A DNA stretch of 64,000 nucleotides from Diphasiastrum complanatum (GCA_029204225.1 CM055095.1:53300336-53364335); one strand, 5' to 3'. Shown: positions 23,543 to 35,984, numbered from the stretch's first letter. The notes: a model not told the origin generated them from the sequence alone. A program made the numbers and translations.

Positions 23543-24240
23543 ATGAACCAACAACGCATGACATTACCAACACCTTCGGGACCAGCTAACAATCAAGTGG
23601 CCCAAGTAAACTTGACAGCAGTGGAACATGACATTCACCCCCAACCTAAGCAACGTCAGTGGTATGGACCTGATGAGCCTTATGTTGATCCGACCATCAG
23701 TGAATACTTTGCTACATATGCTGCCCAATCTCAACGCCAAGGTGAGAGAATTTACGGCAGCTACCGATGCGGAGAAGGGCATAGAATTGTCAAATGTCCC
23801 CATAAGTTATGTACGTGCCCTTCTGCCGATAATGTGGATATGTGCATTGTTACAAGAATTCCCACTACGTCTTGGAGCTAGTGCACCATTGAAATTGATC
23901 ATGATGCAGTCAACAACAACACCTTGAAGGTTGTCACAAATTCCCTATTCTCCATGTTTCAGTGCTAACAGTCATGCGAGCCTAGAAACAAAACGAAGTG
24001 GCACCATCATCACCATCCTCAGTATCAATGGCAGATGATCAACCTTCGGCAGCAGGATCATATCCTAATGCCAAAGAAGAAGGTCGACAATATCAAAGAA
24101 TACGCCATTGGATTCAGGAAGCCCAAGCAGATAAGTTTACAAGCCAAGGAAAAAGCTACAGTCGCCACCAAGAACAAATCTTAACGACTATTTACATCAT
24201 TAATCACCAGTCTTTTGACTAGCAGAGTGAACTTATCCCT
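23543..24240 (+). pseudogene. Gypsy gag C-terminal fragment with CCHC-like knuckles
   Basis: The plus frame 23543-23881 gives a Gln/Pro-rich start, WYGPDEPYVDPTISEYFATY, then a knuckle-like YRCGEGHRIVKCPHKLCTC. A later frame (about 24080-24235) reads KEKATVATKNKS, then LLTSRVNLSLGEW, resembling the helical segment that precedes the protease in Tat/Athila-type gypsy polyproteins. The plus-strand fragment at 46060-47240 has a comparable knuckle (CGGKHRRAKCPH), suggesting two members of one family. Several stops and shifts. No protease core or RT follows. Confidence 0.55.
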
Positions 24241-25812
24241 CGGAGAGTGGGTGTGATTTTCTAGCGAGCTTTTTGCAGTGAGCTTTTGAAGGCGAGTTTT
24301 TTTGTGTTCAAAGCGAGCTTTTTTCTACTATTCAATTTCACCCACTATAACATATTAGTTTTTTCTATTTCTAAATGTCACCTTAGAACATGTTGCATAT
24401 ACATTATATAAACCATGACATGTAGGATAAACAAATTATCGATCAAACATTCATGGCCCCAAAAGAGCAACCAATTATCACCTTTACATTTGTGCAAAGG
24501 AAATGATTTTAGACAATATAAAACAACTACATAACAGAGAAAAAGTAGAATTCAGTACAATCAACAACTCTCAAATTCAAGGAAGCACAAGGATATCAAA
24601 AATACTATTTTAAGAACTATTCAGGATAGACAATGACAATAAAGGAGTAGAACATTATTATGCATAATAATATAGTTATTTTCCTGGAATTTTGGCCCAT
24701 GTCATTTTAAGTAATTTTGTGGGAACATTAACTTGTACTTTAATGTGGAATATTTTTAAAAGATGCAATAATGTGTGCAGCTATGCAGTATGCTTGTTCA
24801 TCATAGTTCCAAGTATCAAATTCGAATTTGTTTGCATGTTTAGCCATCGCCTATGCCTTGTTAAGGTAGTTTATATGTCAGTCCTGGGTTGTACCATGTT
24901 TTTAGAAAACCGAAACTGGTGCTTGTTAAAGTTTTTTGACATATATGGTGATCATTGTTGATAGCCCATCTACATTTTCATTTTCTGCATAAATTTTGGT
25001 TTTGACATAGTATGCTATATCATTTTGTATTATAAGTATATCTGAATATCAGAAGTGATCAACCTAATATATTTCTCATGATAAATTTGTTGCAAAAAGT
25101 TTAGGAAGACAATATAGCGAGGACCACGAAATTTATTCAGAGGTTTATCATGAATCAAATATTTGAGATTCATGGATCAAGCATTCCATCAAAGCATGCC
25201 AATTTCACATTATCATCAGATTAAATTTTCTGGAAATTCATTATTTGATATTCTATTTTTTAATAAAACATATCAAATGTTGAAAGTACAAGATACGTAC
25301 ACTAATGAATGTGCATGACAACTTTTTGAAATCATTCTAAAAACAACCCATAATTTGACAATGAAAATTTAGTATGCATTAATAGAGCACAAAGATCTGT
25401 ATAGCACGATATTTGAGAAAAATGATCGTGAGTGTTTGAGAATGTGTTTTTTTAGGTTGTTTTCCATGGTATAATCAGGGGGTTTTTAGGTTGTTTTCCA
25501 TGGCATAATCAGGGGTTTACCGTTCTAAGAGCTAGAAAGTCCGAGTGGCGAATTTTGGGTGTCGAATTTTGGGTATCAAATTTTTTAAATCGGACTTTTT
25601 TAGAATAAAAAATTTTGGATATCGATAGAGAGCATATGCAATCAGCAACATTGTCAATAGAATCAAATAGTCCAATAAAATACTATAAACAAGACAAAGT
25701 TGAATTGGATGATGATATTGCATCCATTGAGACCAATAAATCTATTGGGTTAGAAGGAAGCAGTGTCATTTTCTTGATTATTTCCTAAACTCGATCCACA
25801 CTACTTTCTAGA
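24241..25812. other. Non-coding spacer
   Basis: No supported gene. Short direct repetitions occur at 24260-24330 (gcgagcttttt-like, three times), and the 33-bp tandem duplication listed separately lies at 25449. At 25543-25610 the phrase aattttgg recurs three times. Confidence 0.5.
25449..25515 (+). repeat. 33-bp tandem duplication
   Basis: tttttaggttgttttccatgg followed by t/cataatcagggg is present twice back to back with one clear substitution. Confidence 0.85.
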
Positions 25813-27562
25813 TTGATTAAACAAACACCGACACGCATGACAGGGGAAGAAATCCCTAGATTTTATGATGGGGACATCGTGTTTGAATTTCCTCCCACAT
25901 TCAACAAAGTTAATGAGATGAATGGCATGGAGCAGAAATTCGATGGACCCACATGGACAAAACCAATAACAAGCAATGTGGCTTTTGAAGGAGTGGTTCG
26001 AGTGAGTTATTGTGCTGGGGTGTTCCAGTGTTTAAGTGTGTCTTGTCCCCACAAGCTAAATACTGGCCACCACAATAGAACCTTCTTCAAAGGTTTACTA
26101 AAGAAGAAATGCCCACTAGGCTACGATGGCAGATTTTGAAGGAAACATTACTTGTCATTTCTGCAAACAACATGCAACATGTGTTGATGCTTGCTCCTGC
26201 ATTTTGTACTATGTCATGCCAAACAATGAGACACTCACTAGGTTAATGATACACTCTAGAAACCATTTACATGATGTGCAACCCGGGACATCGAAGAGGA
26301 GTATTGAAAACACTAGACTATTGGTCGAAAGGGCGGTAAAGGCTGACAAAAGTATTGGACCACAAAAAGTGCAGATGATGATTGCAAGAGATTTGATCTC
26401 ATCAACTCTAACAAAGCCTGATCGCCTGCCGAATGAGCTTGATTGTTATCAAATGTACATGTGCTGTAGCTGGCGGTGGCTTCGGTCTTGCTGGACAGTC
26501 TTTATAGCAATGCCCATAACCACAGTCATGACGAAATGGTACATTTGGAACTTGGAAACTATTTGGATGAGTTGGTTCCTCTTGTCCAAAACAAAGCGTC
26601 CATCATCCTTAGATCTTTGTTTTGGCAAAAGAAAAAATTTGACCCCGAAAATAAATTCCAATCTATGGTGTATACGTGTCAGATTACGTCGGATGGTCTC
26701 CAAGGCGAAGAACACAGGGATGCCTTTAGGAGATGGTTTGGACAACCTTCTAGACCTAAAGAAGAATTCAATGTATGACTTCTTTCATGGTAGCAGATTT
26801 CCAGGACAAGGTTCTTTGGAAGACCGATGCTTTGTTTTCAAAATGTCAACAAAGGGACATGCTTCAGGAGTGAATCTAGTAAATCGAATGTGACGCACAA
26901 GCAATGGAGATCTCAGGTATGGTTAGGTTTAATTTGATCACACCAAAAGAGTACTTGGATGGTCAACAATGGCATGCCATGTCTATGACCCAAGGTACCG
27001 TTTGTCTTTTCCAACAATGTTGGATAAATTTTTTTCAAATTTAAAGAAAAACTTACGAATGTGCTCTTGATTGTTTTGGTTCAGTGTACAAGAGCTATTG
27101 AGCATAGCTACATGTGAGACGAAGGAAGAGGATACTGAGGCACAAATTCTATTCTGGGAGATGCTCAACACAGTCATGGAGCGTTCTGGTCATGACAACA
27201 CTGACTTTTGTGGATTCATGACAGATGAGGCCCAAACAAACTGGAGGGCAGTCTGTATAGTGTATAATGGGGGCGCAGATAATGTCATGAGTGGTCGTGA
27301 GAGGTCATGCCTATTTCATTGGGAGCAAAGCCTTGTGAGACACGTCAATGCATATGTTCAAAAGGAACAACATGCTCAACACAAGATATTATGCGAAAAT
27401 TGGAGGGCTGTCGCAACCAGAGAAGAAGCATTGGAACACAACAGATTGATTCGGCGGTGGTGGCGGATAGCAAAAGTGAAGGAGTGTGATGTCCCAGCTT
27501 TGGATAGCTGATTGAGCTAGTGGAATGTTAGAATTGCTCATTGGGGCGATTTCATGGTAGCA
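25813..27562 (+). pseudogene. DDE transposase-like gene with intron (decayed)
   Basis: Plus strand. N-terminal part (25813-26139): VRVSYCAGVFQCLSVSCPHK, a Cys/His cluster like those ahead of plant MULE-type transposases. Next (26126 on): HFCKQHATCVDACSC, LTRLMIHSRNHLHDVQPGTS, then GPQKVQMMIARDLI. About 26920-26994 carries FDHTKRVLGWSTMACHVYDP with a candidate first catalytic Asp. A 90-bp intron (26995-27084, GT...AG) splices in frame to VQELLSIATCETKEEDTEAQ, then CGFMTDEAQTNWRAV (second Asp) and RERSCLFHWEQSL (C-x-FHW). Exon 2 ends at 27562 before gtaagt. In-frame stops and a frameshift near 26460 show decay. The third acidic residue was not located. The family is best described as MULE-like or a related DDE superfamily, unconfirmed. 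No terminal inverted repeats were found. Confidence 0.65.
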
Positions 27563-27899
27563 GTAAGTTGTTTCTATAAAGCAAGATCGCAAATTCTAAT
27601 TTATTCTAACCAAATATCAAAATTGATAATCATGAACCACTTTTTATGATAGATACTAAAATATTTGTGTTTGCATTTTTGAGGTGTTGGATAGTAATGC
27701 CATGGTAGCTGGCTTGCTGGAGAGGGGCAAAAAGATAAAATCTCCTTGTACGATGCAACTATCTCTGATATGGCAAATGCTCTTTTGCAAAGTGCAAAAC
27801 AACATGCATATATTATGGGAAAACATTTGGGAGCTGGACCCTTGAAGATCTTCATAACAAGTTGGTCCATCAAGTATTGAAGTAAGAAAAGTATAGGAA
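27563..27899. other. Unassigned; transposase 3' flank
   Basis: Follows the splice donor at 27563 and may contain an intron and a further exon (plus-strand open stretch around 27675-27800), but nothing is recognisable. Confidence 0.35.
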
Positions 27900-28703
27900 G
27901 TGAAAGATGAGGTTTCTTCCCTATGATCACCTTTGCCAATATAGGTGAGCCTAGATGGCTAGGCCCTTGCTTGAGTGGACCTTCTTGGAGTCCTTGTATC
28001 TTGAGATGGATCCTCAAGATCTTGATCACTTTGAAGCTCCTCCTCCATCCTAACATGTTATTTGACATCAAGGTAGTTAGTAGCACATTCATCCACTTTA
28101 CAAGCTTGTCCTTCATAAAAAATAACCTCCCTACTCACTATGATTTTCTCAGTGATGGGATTGCTCTATAACCTTTGCTATTTTCACTATAGCCCACAAA
28201 TATATCTTTGATAGATTGGCATCATGCTTCTTCCTTGTATCCAAGGATTGGTATACATAGCATGTAGATCCAAAAATTCTTAGATCTTTGAGATTTGGCT
28301 TTTCTCCAAATAGAGCCTCAAATGGTGTGACTCCTCCAATGGCTTCTCTGGGCAATCTATTGCACAAAAAGTTAGCACAAGTAATTTTCTCACCCCAAAA
28401 TGGTTTTTGTAGAGAAGCATCTAGCCTTAAGGCTTTAGCACACTCACAAAGAGATCTATTTTTCCTCTAGGCCACTCCATTTTTTTGAGAGGTATAAGGA
28501 CAAGATAAATCCCTCTTAATGCCATTCATTCTATTGGAGATATACTCTCATCCATTATCACATTTCAGTACCTTAATCTTGGTATTAAGTTGATTTTTTC
28601 AACTAGAGTTTTGAGTTTTACAAATGAATCAAACACTAACCTTTTGGAAGACAAAAGAAAAATCCAAGCATATCTTGAATGATCATCTATAAAATATACA
28701 TAG
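27900..28703 (-). pseudogene. Copia A, integrase core to hinge (distal segment)
   Basis: Minus strand continuation of copia A beyond the copia B insertion. It starts at YFIDDHSRYAWIFLL (second half of the integrase DDE core) and continues through degenerate integrase sequence with several stops. Then come MCNRLPREAIGGVTPFEALF and LKDLRIFGSTCYVYQS (28367-28149), the conserved C-terminal integrase region. It ends with a Ser/Thr/Arg-rich hinge, including TPRRSTQARA and PSRLTYIG near 27950. RT and RNase H are missing. The boundary at 28703 is exactly the left edge of copia B. Confidence 0.85.
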
Positions 28704-29901
28704 TGTTGGATTACTCTCCTTCTTACCAATTGACTAATCACTTTTAATCTTCACCCATTGTTTATCCAGTTCTGCGGATTTTCTTGTGTTCTTTTACAGT
28801 CTACAGTTTTACAAGTGTTTTTAATAGTCTGTAGAATTACATGGAGTTTTACCACAGTGTCGCATTTCCATTTTCTCTCACTTCGGCTTTCTCGCCTGTT
28901 AGGATTTACAAGTAAAATTATAGTGTCGTCTTTTTTGCATTGTTCGCATTTTAGCGACACTCTTGCTTGTCAAAAATCTTGTGGAAAATGCAGTGTCACC
29001 TTTCTCGCATTTTTCGCGTGTCAGGATTTGCGAGCAAATATGCAGAGTCGCATTCTTCGTTTTTCCAAAGTGCCTCAAATATTGAGGAAATGACTCTGGC
29101 AATGTGTGGGGCAACCCTAAATCAGATAGGCATTGTCGCGTTTTTTGCAAAATCTCGACACTGTCACTTTTGTGAAGGTGTCGCCTGTGGTTGTTTACGT
29201 TCATTTCTGTAGAGCTACAATTTTGGTTCATTTATGCAGAAAGAATGTTTACGGTCAAATTTCACCGCTTATCAACAATCAATGACAAGAAACCAGATGG
29301 ATGCCAGCGGAGATCAGCCAACTGGCAATCGCAATTGATGACCTAATTTTTTAGTATAAATAGTTGTTCATGTTCATACATCATTACAACAAAAATGATC
29401 GAAGAGATCAGTCAGCAAGTATTGTAGTTAGCTCTCTATCAAGCTTTCAAGCTTGAACTCTCTTGAGCATTTTAGCTCAATCTTTTAAGAGATTTGTTTT
29501 AGAGTTGCTATTGCGCTATTGCTTATCAGCATAGCTGCTTATTATCAAACTTATTCTCAGTTACTCAGATACAACTTAGAGTGCGAGACTTCTATCCGCT
29601 ATTGTCTTGCGCTCATTAAAATCTAATTTTCTTTTCTGAATCAATATTATCTTCTTATTGTGTTCAGTATATGTCAGAATGCATGCATCTCTGTATTGCT
29701 TTTGTAACTGATAGAAATTGTCTGAGAATTCAATACTTCATGTTTGGCTACGTAATCACTTAGTATCTAGCGATTTCAAAGTTAGTTTCTAAACATTGAA
29801 CGTGATTTCCATCACTATTGCTTTGTTCAATTTTGATAGGCGTAGTCATGCACTAGAAGTAGGAAGTTTCCGCCGCTACTTTGTCTATCCTATTTCTGAC
29901 A
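28704..29901 (+). mobile_element. Copia B 5' LTR
   Basis: 1198 bp, starting tgttggatta and ending ctgaca, followed directly by the tRNA-Met primer site. It aligns along its length with 34795-35984. A TATA-like agtataaatag lies at about 29352-29362 in the promoter half. A stretch with repeated tgtcgc and tttttcgca-like words lies in the 5' half. Confidence 0.93.
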
Positions 29902-29913
29902 TGGTATCAGAGC
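29902..29913 (+). promoter_or_regulatory. Copia B tRNA-Met primer-binding site
   Basis: Exact tggtatcagagc right after the LTR terminus. Confidence 0.95.
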
Positions 29914-30028
29914 GAAATCTCTAGTACTTGATATCTTTTGCGATATCTTCAGTTCTTTTCAACCATTCAGTATCAGAGAATTGATTTCCTATTGTTGGCA
30001 TTACAGCATCTTAGCGTCATCGATACAG

Positions 30029-30433
30029 ATGGATTCTCAAAGTAAAGTTGGTCTTATCGTAGACAAGTTGAATGGATCCAATTATCATTTGTGGAAATTT
30101 AAGATGAAGGCCTTGCTAATCACCAGTGAATTATGGGATGTTGTTATAGGTATAGAAGTTAAACCTGAAGACGACTACTCAAAGTGAAAATTAAAGGATG
30201 GTAAAACTTTTGCGCTTATTATCCTCAATATATCAGATACACATATTGGACACATAGCTGAATCTAAAATGTCAAAAGGCGTTTGGGACATCCTGAACTC
30301 ACTATATGACATGAGGGACATAACTACCAAGTTACATCTACGAAGGAAATTCTTCACATTCAAGATGTCTATTGGTGATTCACTTCATAATCACATTAGC
30401 CAGTTTAAGAATCTCTTGCAACAGATGGTGTCA
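30029..30433 (+). pseudogene. Copia B gag, N-terminal part
   Basis: Start MDSQSKVGLIVDKLNGSNYH, then LWKFKMKALLITSELWDVVI, characteristic of the copia gag N-terminus, then an in-frame stop at about 30185. The same frame continues with LKDGKTFALIILNISD, SKGVWDILNSLYDMRDITTK, LHLRRKFFTFKMSIGDSLHN and HISQFKNLLQQMVS. It is cut here by the left end of element C, and gag resumes at about 33553. Confidence 0.88.
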
Positions 30434-30907
30434 TGGCCATATTCGGTTAAGGACCTGGAATAGTCCTAATATGGTAGACCGGCCCTCCAGTGTTCGAGAT
30501 TATTGGTCACGCCGTGATTTATGTCCATGTCAAGGCTAGTTTGTGACTAATTAACCTTGAGAGAACCCAGACACTCTAATTGAGACATATGGAGTATTGC
30601 ATGTTTGTGTGACAGATATAGGCAGGAGGATTGCATGAAGAGGTGTGATGTATTTATAGTTTACCTGCATGGGGGTTGCATGGTTTCATGCACAGGAATC
30701 TATTCTCTATATAACGAGGTAGGGATTCTCCCATTGACATATGGGATTTAGGTTTCCAGTTTCTCTCTTCTCCTCTTGCTTCACATGGCATGGCTTGGGG
30801 GCTAGATCCAGGTTTGATCTAGGATTGGTTGGGTGGTTTGGCTCTATAGTCTCTCTTATGGTGTTCTCGTATCCTCATATTAGGAAAAATCCTTTAGGGT
30901 CTTTACA
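30434..30907 (+). repeat. Element C 5' LTR
   Basis: Begins tggccatattcgg and contains ctatataacgagg as a TATA-like promoter at about 30706. It pairs with 33097-33552, with a few small indels, one of them a segment near 30735-30750 absent from the 3' copy. Confidence 0.88.
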
Positions 30908-30908
30908 T

Positions 30909-30920
30909 TGGTATTAGAGC
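30909..30920 (+). promoter_or_regulatory. Element C primer-binding site (variant)
   Basis: tggtattagagc, one C-to-T difference from the canonical tRNA-Met primer site. Confidence 0.8.
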
Positions 30921-33096
30921 CCGACTAAGATGCGATCTTGGATGGGATTCGAAGTTTATCATTAACAAAAAATAATCAAAATAGAATGAGAAACCATGTT
31001 AATTCTTCTGTTTAAGTCACAGGATCAGATGTGGATTCATTGGTATACATCTGATAGGCATGCCAGTCATCCAAATAAAACGAAATTCTCTAGTGTTTTT
31101 GGAACAAGAGATAATATTCCTATATGGATTATAGGACAACTAGATGATCAATGGATCTCTAGAATATCAGATAAGGCGGTTAAGGGTTTTTTGGAAGGAA
31201 AAGTTGATGGTATGGGACATCAGTAATTTTGGAAAGGGAATTCTAGGACTGTAAAGATCTGATGATCAATGGTGTGTTTTAGTACCTAGTCGCGATATGA
31301 GAAAAATGAAACCATTCGATCAGATGTGGGGTATTTTGAAAAATTTTGAAATTTAATCTAGATCCCAATGTGGTATCTCATTATTTACAAAATCAAAGGC
31401 CCTCAAATCTATTCGCTTTCTTAATCAATCTTTTACTTCTTAGTAATCAAATATAGACATCAGACTGGTTTATATGATTCTTTCCAGCATGAAGTTATTC
31501 TTCTGAAAAACTGTTACGTCATATAAGTGACTACTTGTGTGAATAGACTTGGAGTTTAAATAAATTCTAATTTTAAAGTATTTCAATTTATTAAATCTAG
31601 AATATCTCTTTTTACATAAATGGATTTCGATAGAATGGTAGTTTCTATCACTTGGGTTGAAAATATTTGAAGGAAAAGTCCTGTTTGTAATAGAGTGAAT
31701 CCTTTTGAGGAATACACTTATTACTGACTTTTCATGGATTGGATATTTTCATATAATTGATAATTTCTTTAAAAGGAGAGGTGAAGTGATGGGATAAAAT
31801 TCTATTTGGGAATCTGTTGGTTGCATAATTTTTAGAAGAGAACTAACTGTGGTATAGAAATGAGACTTTTTTGAAAGTAATTTCGGATAGATTCAAAGTA
31901 AGATACCTAATTTGGATCTTTACGAATAAGAAAAATTCTCTAGGGATTGTGTCGACAATCTGGAACTAGAACAGGTTTGATATTTGAATAATTATCTATA
32001 AGTAGTACGATAAAAGTTCAAAGGTTACTAATTCCATTTTGATTAAGTTTGATCAGAATTTAAGTCTGAGAGTTCTAAATTGGGTCAATCTAATCTTAGT
32101 TTGAGTACTAGGATCAGATAGGGTTGATTTAGTAGGAGAAATTATGTAATTAGAGGTAAGTGGGATTGGAAACTATTGAGAGTGAATGTTATTCGTCTCA
32201 GGGATTTTTCGGATATGTTATTTACTCATGAGAAATAGAAAATCTTTTGTAGCTGAGTTACAAGATCTCAATGAGATATGTGAGTAACATATGTGGGTTT
32301 TGGAGGAATCTGCCAGATAAAAATGTGTTTATGTATTGGGTTATAGTGAGATTATTCACATATGTGCACGATTAATCTTGTATGAATCTACTATGTATTC
32401 CTGGTTTCTAGGGTTATTTGGTGCACTTAACCTAGTCGGTGAACATAGACATATGACCAAGTATTGTTTTGACAGATACTTGCAGAGTTAACAAATCTTT
32501 GTATAGAAGATTTATGGATTAACTCATAAATGATTTGGGTAAGGATCTAAATGTGGTGTCATACTAGTATAATTGAATTCTTCACATTGACATTTGAGAT
32601 TTTTGAATCATTGGCAATTAATTGAGTACTTGATTACTCCTGGATGAAGTTAATTGGTAAAATGATCAGTGTGATGTGAATTCACCAAAAATTGATGGTT
32701 TTGATTTATATTGCTTGTAAGACGCATGATTAGTGAATCATTCGGGTTCATCAGTTGAAATTATGTGTATTGGATATACAATATTTTTGGGATAGTGTAT
32801 TCCTTAGTTAAGGAATAGACTCAGCTCATTAGTGATTATATCCTAGAGCGCTCAATTGGATAACGAATCATAATGAATCCAAGAATAATAACTGAATTGA
32901 TATTCGGTAGGACTTTGGGTATCTAGATTTGATTCTAGATTGTAATCTAAAGTTTTTTGTAGTTGAAGATGATTGTCATTTTGGTATGCGTTCAGGCTCT
33001 AATTACTAGTGGTTTATAGAGCTTAAATCTTGCACTTTAGTCAGAGAATCTTATTTGAAGAATGTTCCTAAATCCAGTATTTTCTTAGTTGGAAGA

Positions 33097-33552
33097 TGGC
33101 CATATTCGGTTAAGGACCTGGAATAGTCCTAATATGGTAGACTGGCCCTCCAGTTTTCGGAATTATTGGTCATGCCGTGATTTATTTCCATTTCAAAGCC
33201 GGTTTGTTACTAATTAACCTTGAGAGAACCCAAACACTCTAATTGAGACATATGGAGTATTGCATGTCTGTGTGACGGATATAGGCAGGAGGTCTGCATG
33301 AAGAGGTGTGATCTATTTATCGTTGACCTGCATGGGGGTTGCATGATTTCATGCACAGGACTCTATTCTCTATATAATGAGGTAGGGATTCTTTAGGTCT
33401 CCAGTTTCTCTCTTCATCTCTTGCTTCACATGGCATGGCTTGGGGGCTAGATCCAGGTTTGATCTAGGATTGGTTGGGTGGTTTGACTCCATAGTCTCTC
33501 TTATGGTGTTCTCCTATCATCATCTTAGGGGTTATTCCTTATGGTCATTATA
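33097..33552 (+). repeat. Element C 3' LTR
   Basis: Direct repeat of 30434-30907. The preceding ttagttggaagatgg is a weak polypurine-like tract. Confidence 0.88.
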
Positions 33553-34182
33553 GATGGCCACTGTCGAATCAGTCATAGACAATCAAGCTGCAATTATGAC
33601 ATTGCTTTCAACCTTGTCCTCTACATATGAGACTGGGTGATGATCATATCGACACACTTAGATTTAACTCTTACTAGAGTCACTATGTTGCTACAAGAAG
33701 ATAATCGAAGAAGTCAAGACACTTCGTCGACTTCCTTCTCTTAGGCTCTATATGTCAACAAAGGCTCTAAGCGACAGAAGCAGAAAAGCTCCAAGAAGGA
33801 TGCAATGAATCATAAACAGACTCAAAGTCAAGCACAATCATCAGATCCACAATCGAAGAAGAAGATGTTTTGCAGGTATTGGAAGCGCAATAACCATGAG
33901 GTCAAGGATTGCCGGATTCTCCAAGCGAAGAACGTGGCCAAACAACCTGATCAATAAGCAAACACAGTTTCAACATCTCCCCAGGTCAAAGTGGACGAAG
34001 GCGCATTTATGGTCAAAGATCAAAGTGCGTTTTTGGATGACTCATGGTTTCTTGATTCTGGAGCAACTCAACATATGACCAATCAACGTGAGATCTTCAA
34101 CTCCTACACTCCTTACAGCACAAAGAAATTTGTTCATCTTGGTGACAATAGTACTCAACTATTGAAGGTGAAGGCATTATAA
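33553..34182 (+). pseudogene. Copia B gag C-terminus, zinc knuckle and protease start
   Basis: Frame with a few stops: MATVESVIDNQAAIMTLLST, then LDLTLTRVTMLLQEDNRRSQ and a basic linker. The knuckle CRYWKRNNHEVKDC (about 33871-33912) has its second Cys changed to Trp. A protease N-terminus, SWFLDSGATQHMTNQREIFN (about 34040-34100), retains the DSG catalytic triad. It ends at LGDNSTQLLKVKAL, where a deletion joins it to the RNase H region. Function is lost for packaging and proteolysis. Confidence 0.88.
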
Positions 34183-34184
34183 GA

Positions 34185-34780
34185 TTGCGATTCCAGCATG
34201 ATCAATTCAAATTACTATCAAAGCCTAAACTGAGTCATGAGATATCTTCGATGGACTTTTGCATTTGTTATGGAGCAGTTGGCAACAACAAACTCAATTT
34301 ATTCAGTGGTTACACAGATGCAAGTTGGGGTGGAGATGTAGACACTTGTAAATCCACTTCCGGATTTACATTCTTCCTCAACAATGGTCCGATTTTCTGG
34401 AACAGTCGCAAGCAATCTTCAATAGCTCTATCTTCCACTGAATCAGAGTATATCGTAGCCTCTCAAGCTACAAAGAAAGCAATTTGGTTGAGGAATTCAC
34501 TCTCAGATATTGGTCTAAATCAACATGCTCCGACAACATTATTTTGTGATAATCAAAGTGCCATCGCTTTATCAGCCAACCCTAGATTTCATTTCAAGAG
34601 TAAGCACATTGAACTGAAGTATCATTTCATCATAAGTAAAGTTCTCCACGAAGAGGTTAGATTGCAGTACTGTTGAATGCAAGATATGACAGCAGATATT
34701 TTTACCAAAGCATTAAGGTTGGATACACACAGAAGATTCTGTGTAGAACTAAGTTTGAAGGTCAAGGCATTCAAAGATTC
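34185..34780 (+). pseudogene. Copia B RNase H, open 163-codon segment
   Basis: After a deletion that removed the rest of protease, integrase and RT, the frame shows the copia RNase H domain: GYTDASWGGDVDTCKSTSGF (first acidic residue in TDAS), SSIALSSTESEYIVASQATK (Glu in TESEY), and TLFCDNQSAIALSANPRFHF (Asp in CDNQS). SKHIELKYHFI and, after a stop, MTADIFTKAL complete the usual C-terminus. All three acidic residues are in place, though the domain is an isolated remnant. The polypurine tract and 3' LTR follow. Confidence 0.9.
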
Positions 34781-34794
34781 AGATTAAGAGAGAG

Positions 34795-35984
34795 TGTTGG
34801 ATTATTTTCCTTCTTACCAATCGACTAATCGGTTTTAATCCACTGTTTATCTGGTTTTGTGGATTTTCCCGTGTTCTGTTAAAGTCTGCAGTTTTACAAG
34901 TGTTTTTACACAGTCTGCAGAATTACACGGAGTTTTACCACAGTGTCGCATTTTCATTTTCTCTCACTTCGGCTTTTTCGCCTATCAAGATTTACAAGTA
35001 AAATTACACTGTCACCTTCATTTGTTTGCATTTTAGTGACATTGTCGCCTCAGAAATCGCATGGAAAATGCAGTGTCGCCTTTCTCGCATTTTTTGCGTG
35101 TCGGGATTTGCGAGCAAATATGCATAGTCGCATTCTTCGTTTTTCCAAAGTGCCTCAAATGTTAAGAAAATGACTCTGACAATGTGTGGGACAACCCTAA
35201 ATCAATTTTTAAGGTACTCTCGCGTTTTTTGCAAAATCTCAACACTGTCACTTTTGCGAAGTGTCGCATGTGGCTGTTTACGTTCATTTATGCAGAGCTA
35301 CAGTTTTGGTTCATTTATGCAAACATAATGTTTACGGTCAAATTTCACCGCTTATCAGCAATCAATGACAAGGAACCAGATGGATGCCAGTGGAGATCAG
35401 CCAACTAGCAATTGCAATTGACGATCTAATTTCTTAGTATAAATAGTTGTTCATATTCATAAACGATTACAACAAAAATGATTGAAGAGATCAGTCAGCA
35501 AGTATTGTAGTTAGCTCTCTATCAAGCTTTCAAACTTGAACTCTCTTGAACATTTTAGCTCAGTCTTTTAAGAGATTTGTTTTAGAGTTGCTATTGCGTT
35601 ATTGCTTATCAGCATAGCTGCTTATTATCAGACTTATTCTCAGTTACCCAGAGACAACTTAGAGTGCATGGCTTCTATCCGCTATTGTCTTGTGCTCATT
35701 AGCATCTGATTTTCTTTTCTGAATCAATACCATCTTCTTATTGCGTTCAATATATATCAGAATGCATGCATCTCTGTATTGCTTTTGTAGCTGATAGAAA
35801 TTGTCTGAGAATTCAATACTTCATGTTTGGCTACGTAATCACTTAGTATCTAGAGATTTCAAAGTTAGTTGCTAAACATTGGACGTGATTTCCATCACTA
35901 CTGCTTTGTTCAATTTTGATAGACGTAGTCATTCATTGAAAGTAGGAAGTTTTCGCCACTACTTTATCTATCCTATTTCCGACA
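34795..35984 (+). mobile_element. Copia B 3' LTR
   Basis: 1190 bp, tgttggatta to ttccgaca, direct repeat of 28704-29901. Preceded by the purine-rich agattaagagagag (34781-34794). Confidence 0.93.

Larger units (their letters stand above)
30434..33552 (+). mobile_element. Element C, non-coding LTR retroelement nested in copia B
   Basis: Two direct repeats of about 474 and 456 bp (30434-30907 and 33097-33552) bracket a 2.2-kb interior with no recognisable protein. A variant primer site tggtattagagc follows the first repeat at 30909-30920. The interior matches the copies at 1-905 (plus) and 2990-3650 (minus). The insertion lies within copia B gag. atggcca occurs at both junctions (30433-30439 and 33554-33560) but also just before the 3' LTR, so the target duplication is unresolved. 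Fits a non-autonomous LARD/TRIM-like element mobilised in trans. Confidence 0.88.
28704..35984 (+). mobile_element. Copia B, non-autonomous Ty1/copia element (7.28 kb with nested insert)
   Basis: Complete pair of 1.2-kb LTRs (28704-29901 and 34795-35984), primer site 29902-29913, polypurine tract ending at 34794. Flanks are catag (28699-28703) and catac (35985-35989), a 5-bp target duplication with one substitution. The interior keeps gag, protease N-terminus and RNase H but lacks integrase and RT, and gag is interrupted by element C. It sits in the integrase coding region of copia A, and the copia A frame resumes on both sides of the insertion. Confidence 0.93.

Noticed and set aside
30433-30439. 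atggcca as the proven target duplication of element C
   Set aside because: The same heptamer also precedes the 3' LTR, so it could be part of the LTR; unresolved.
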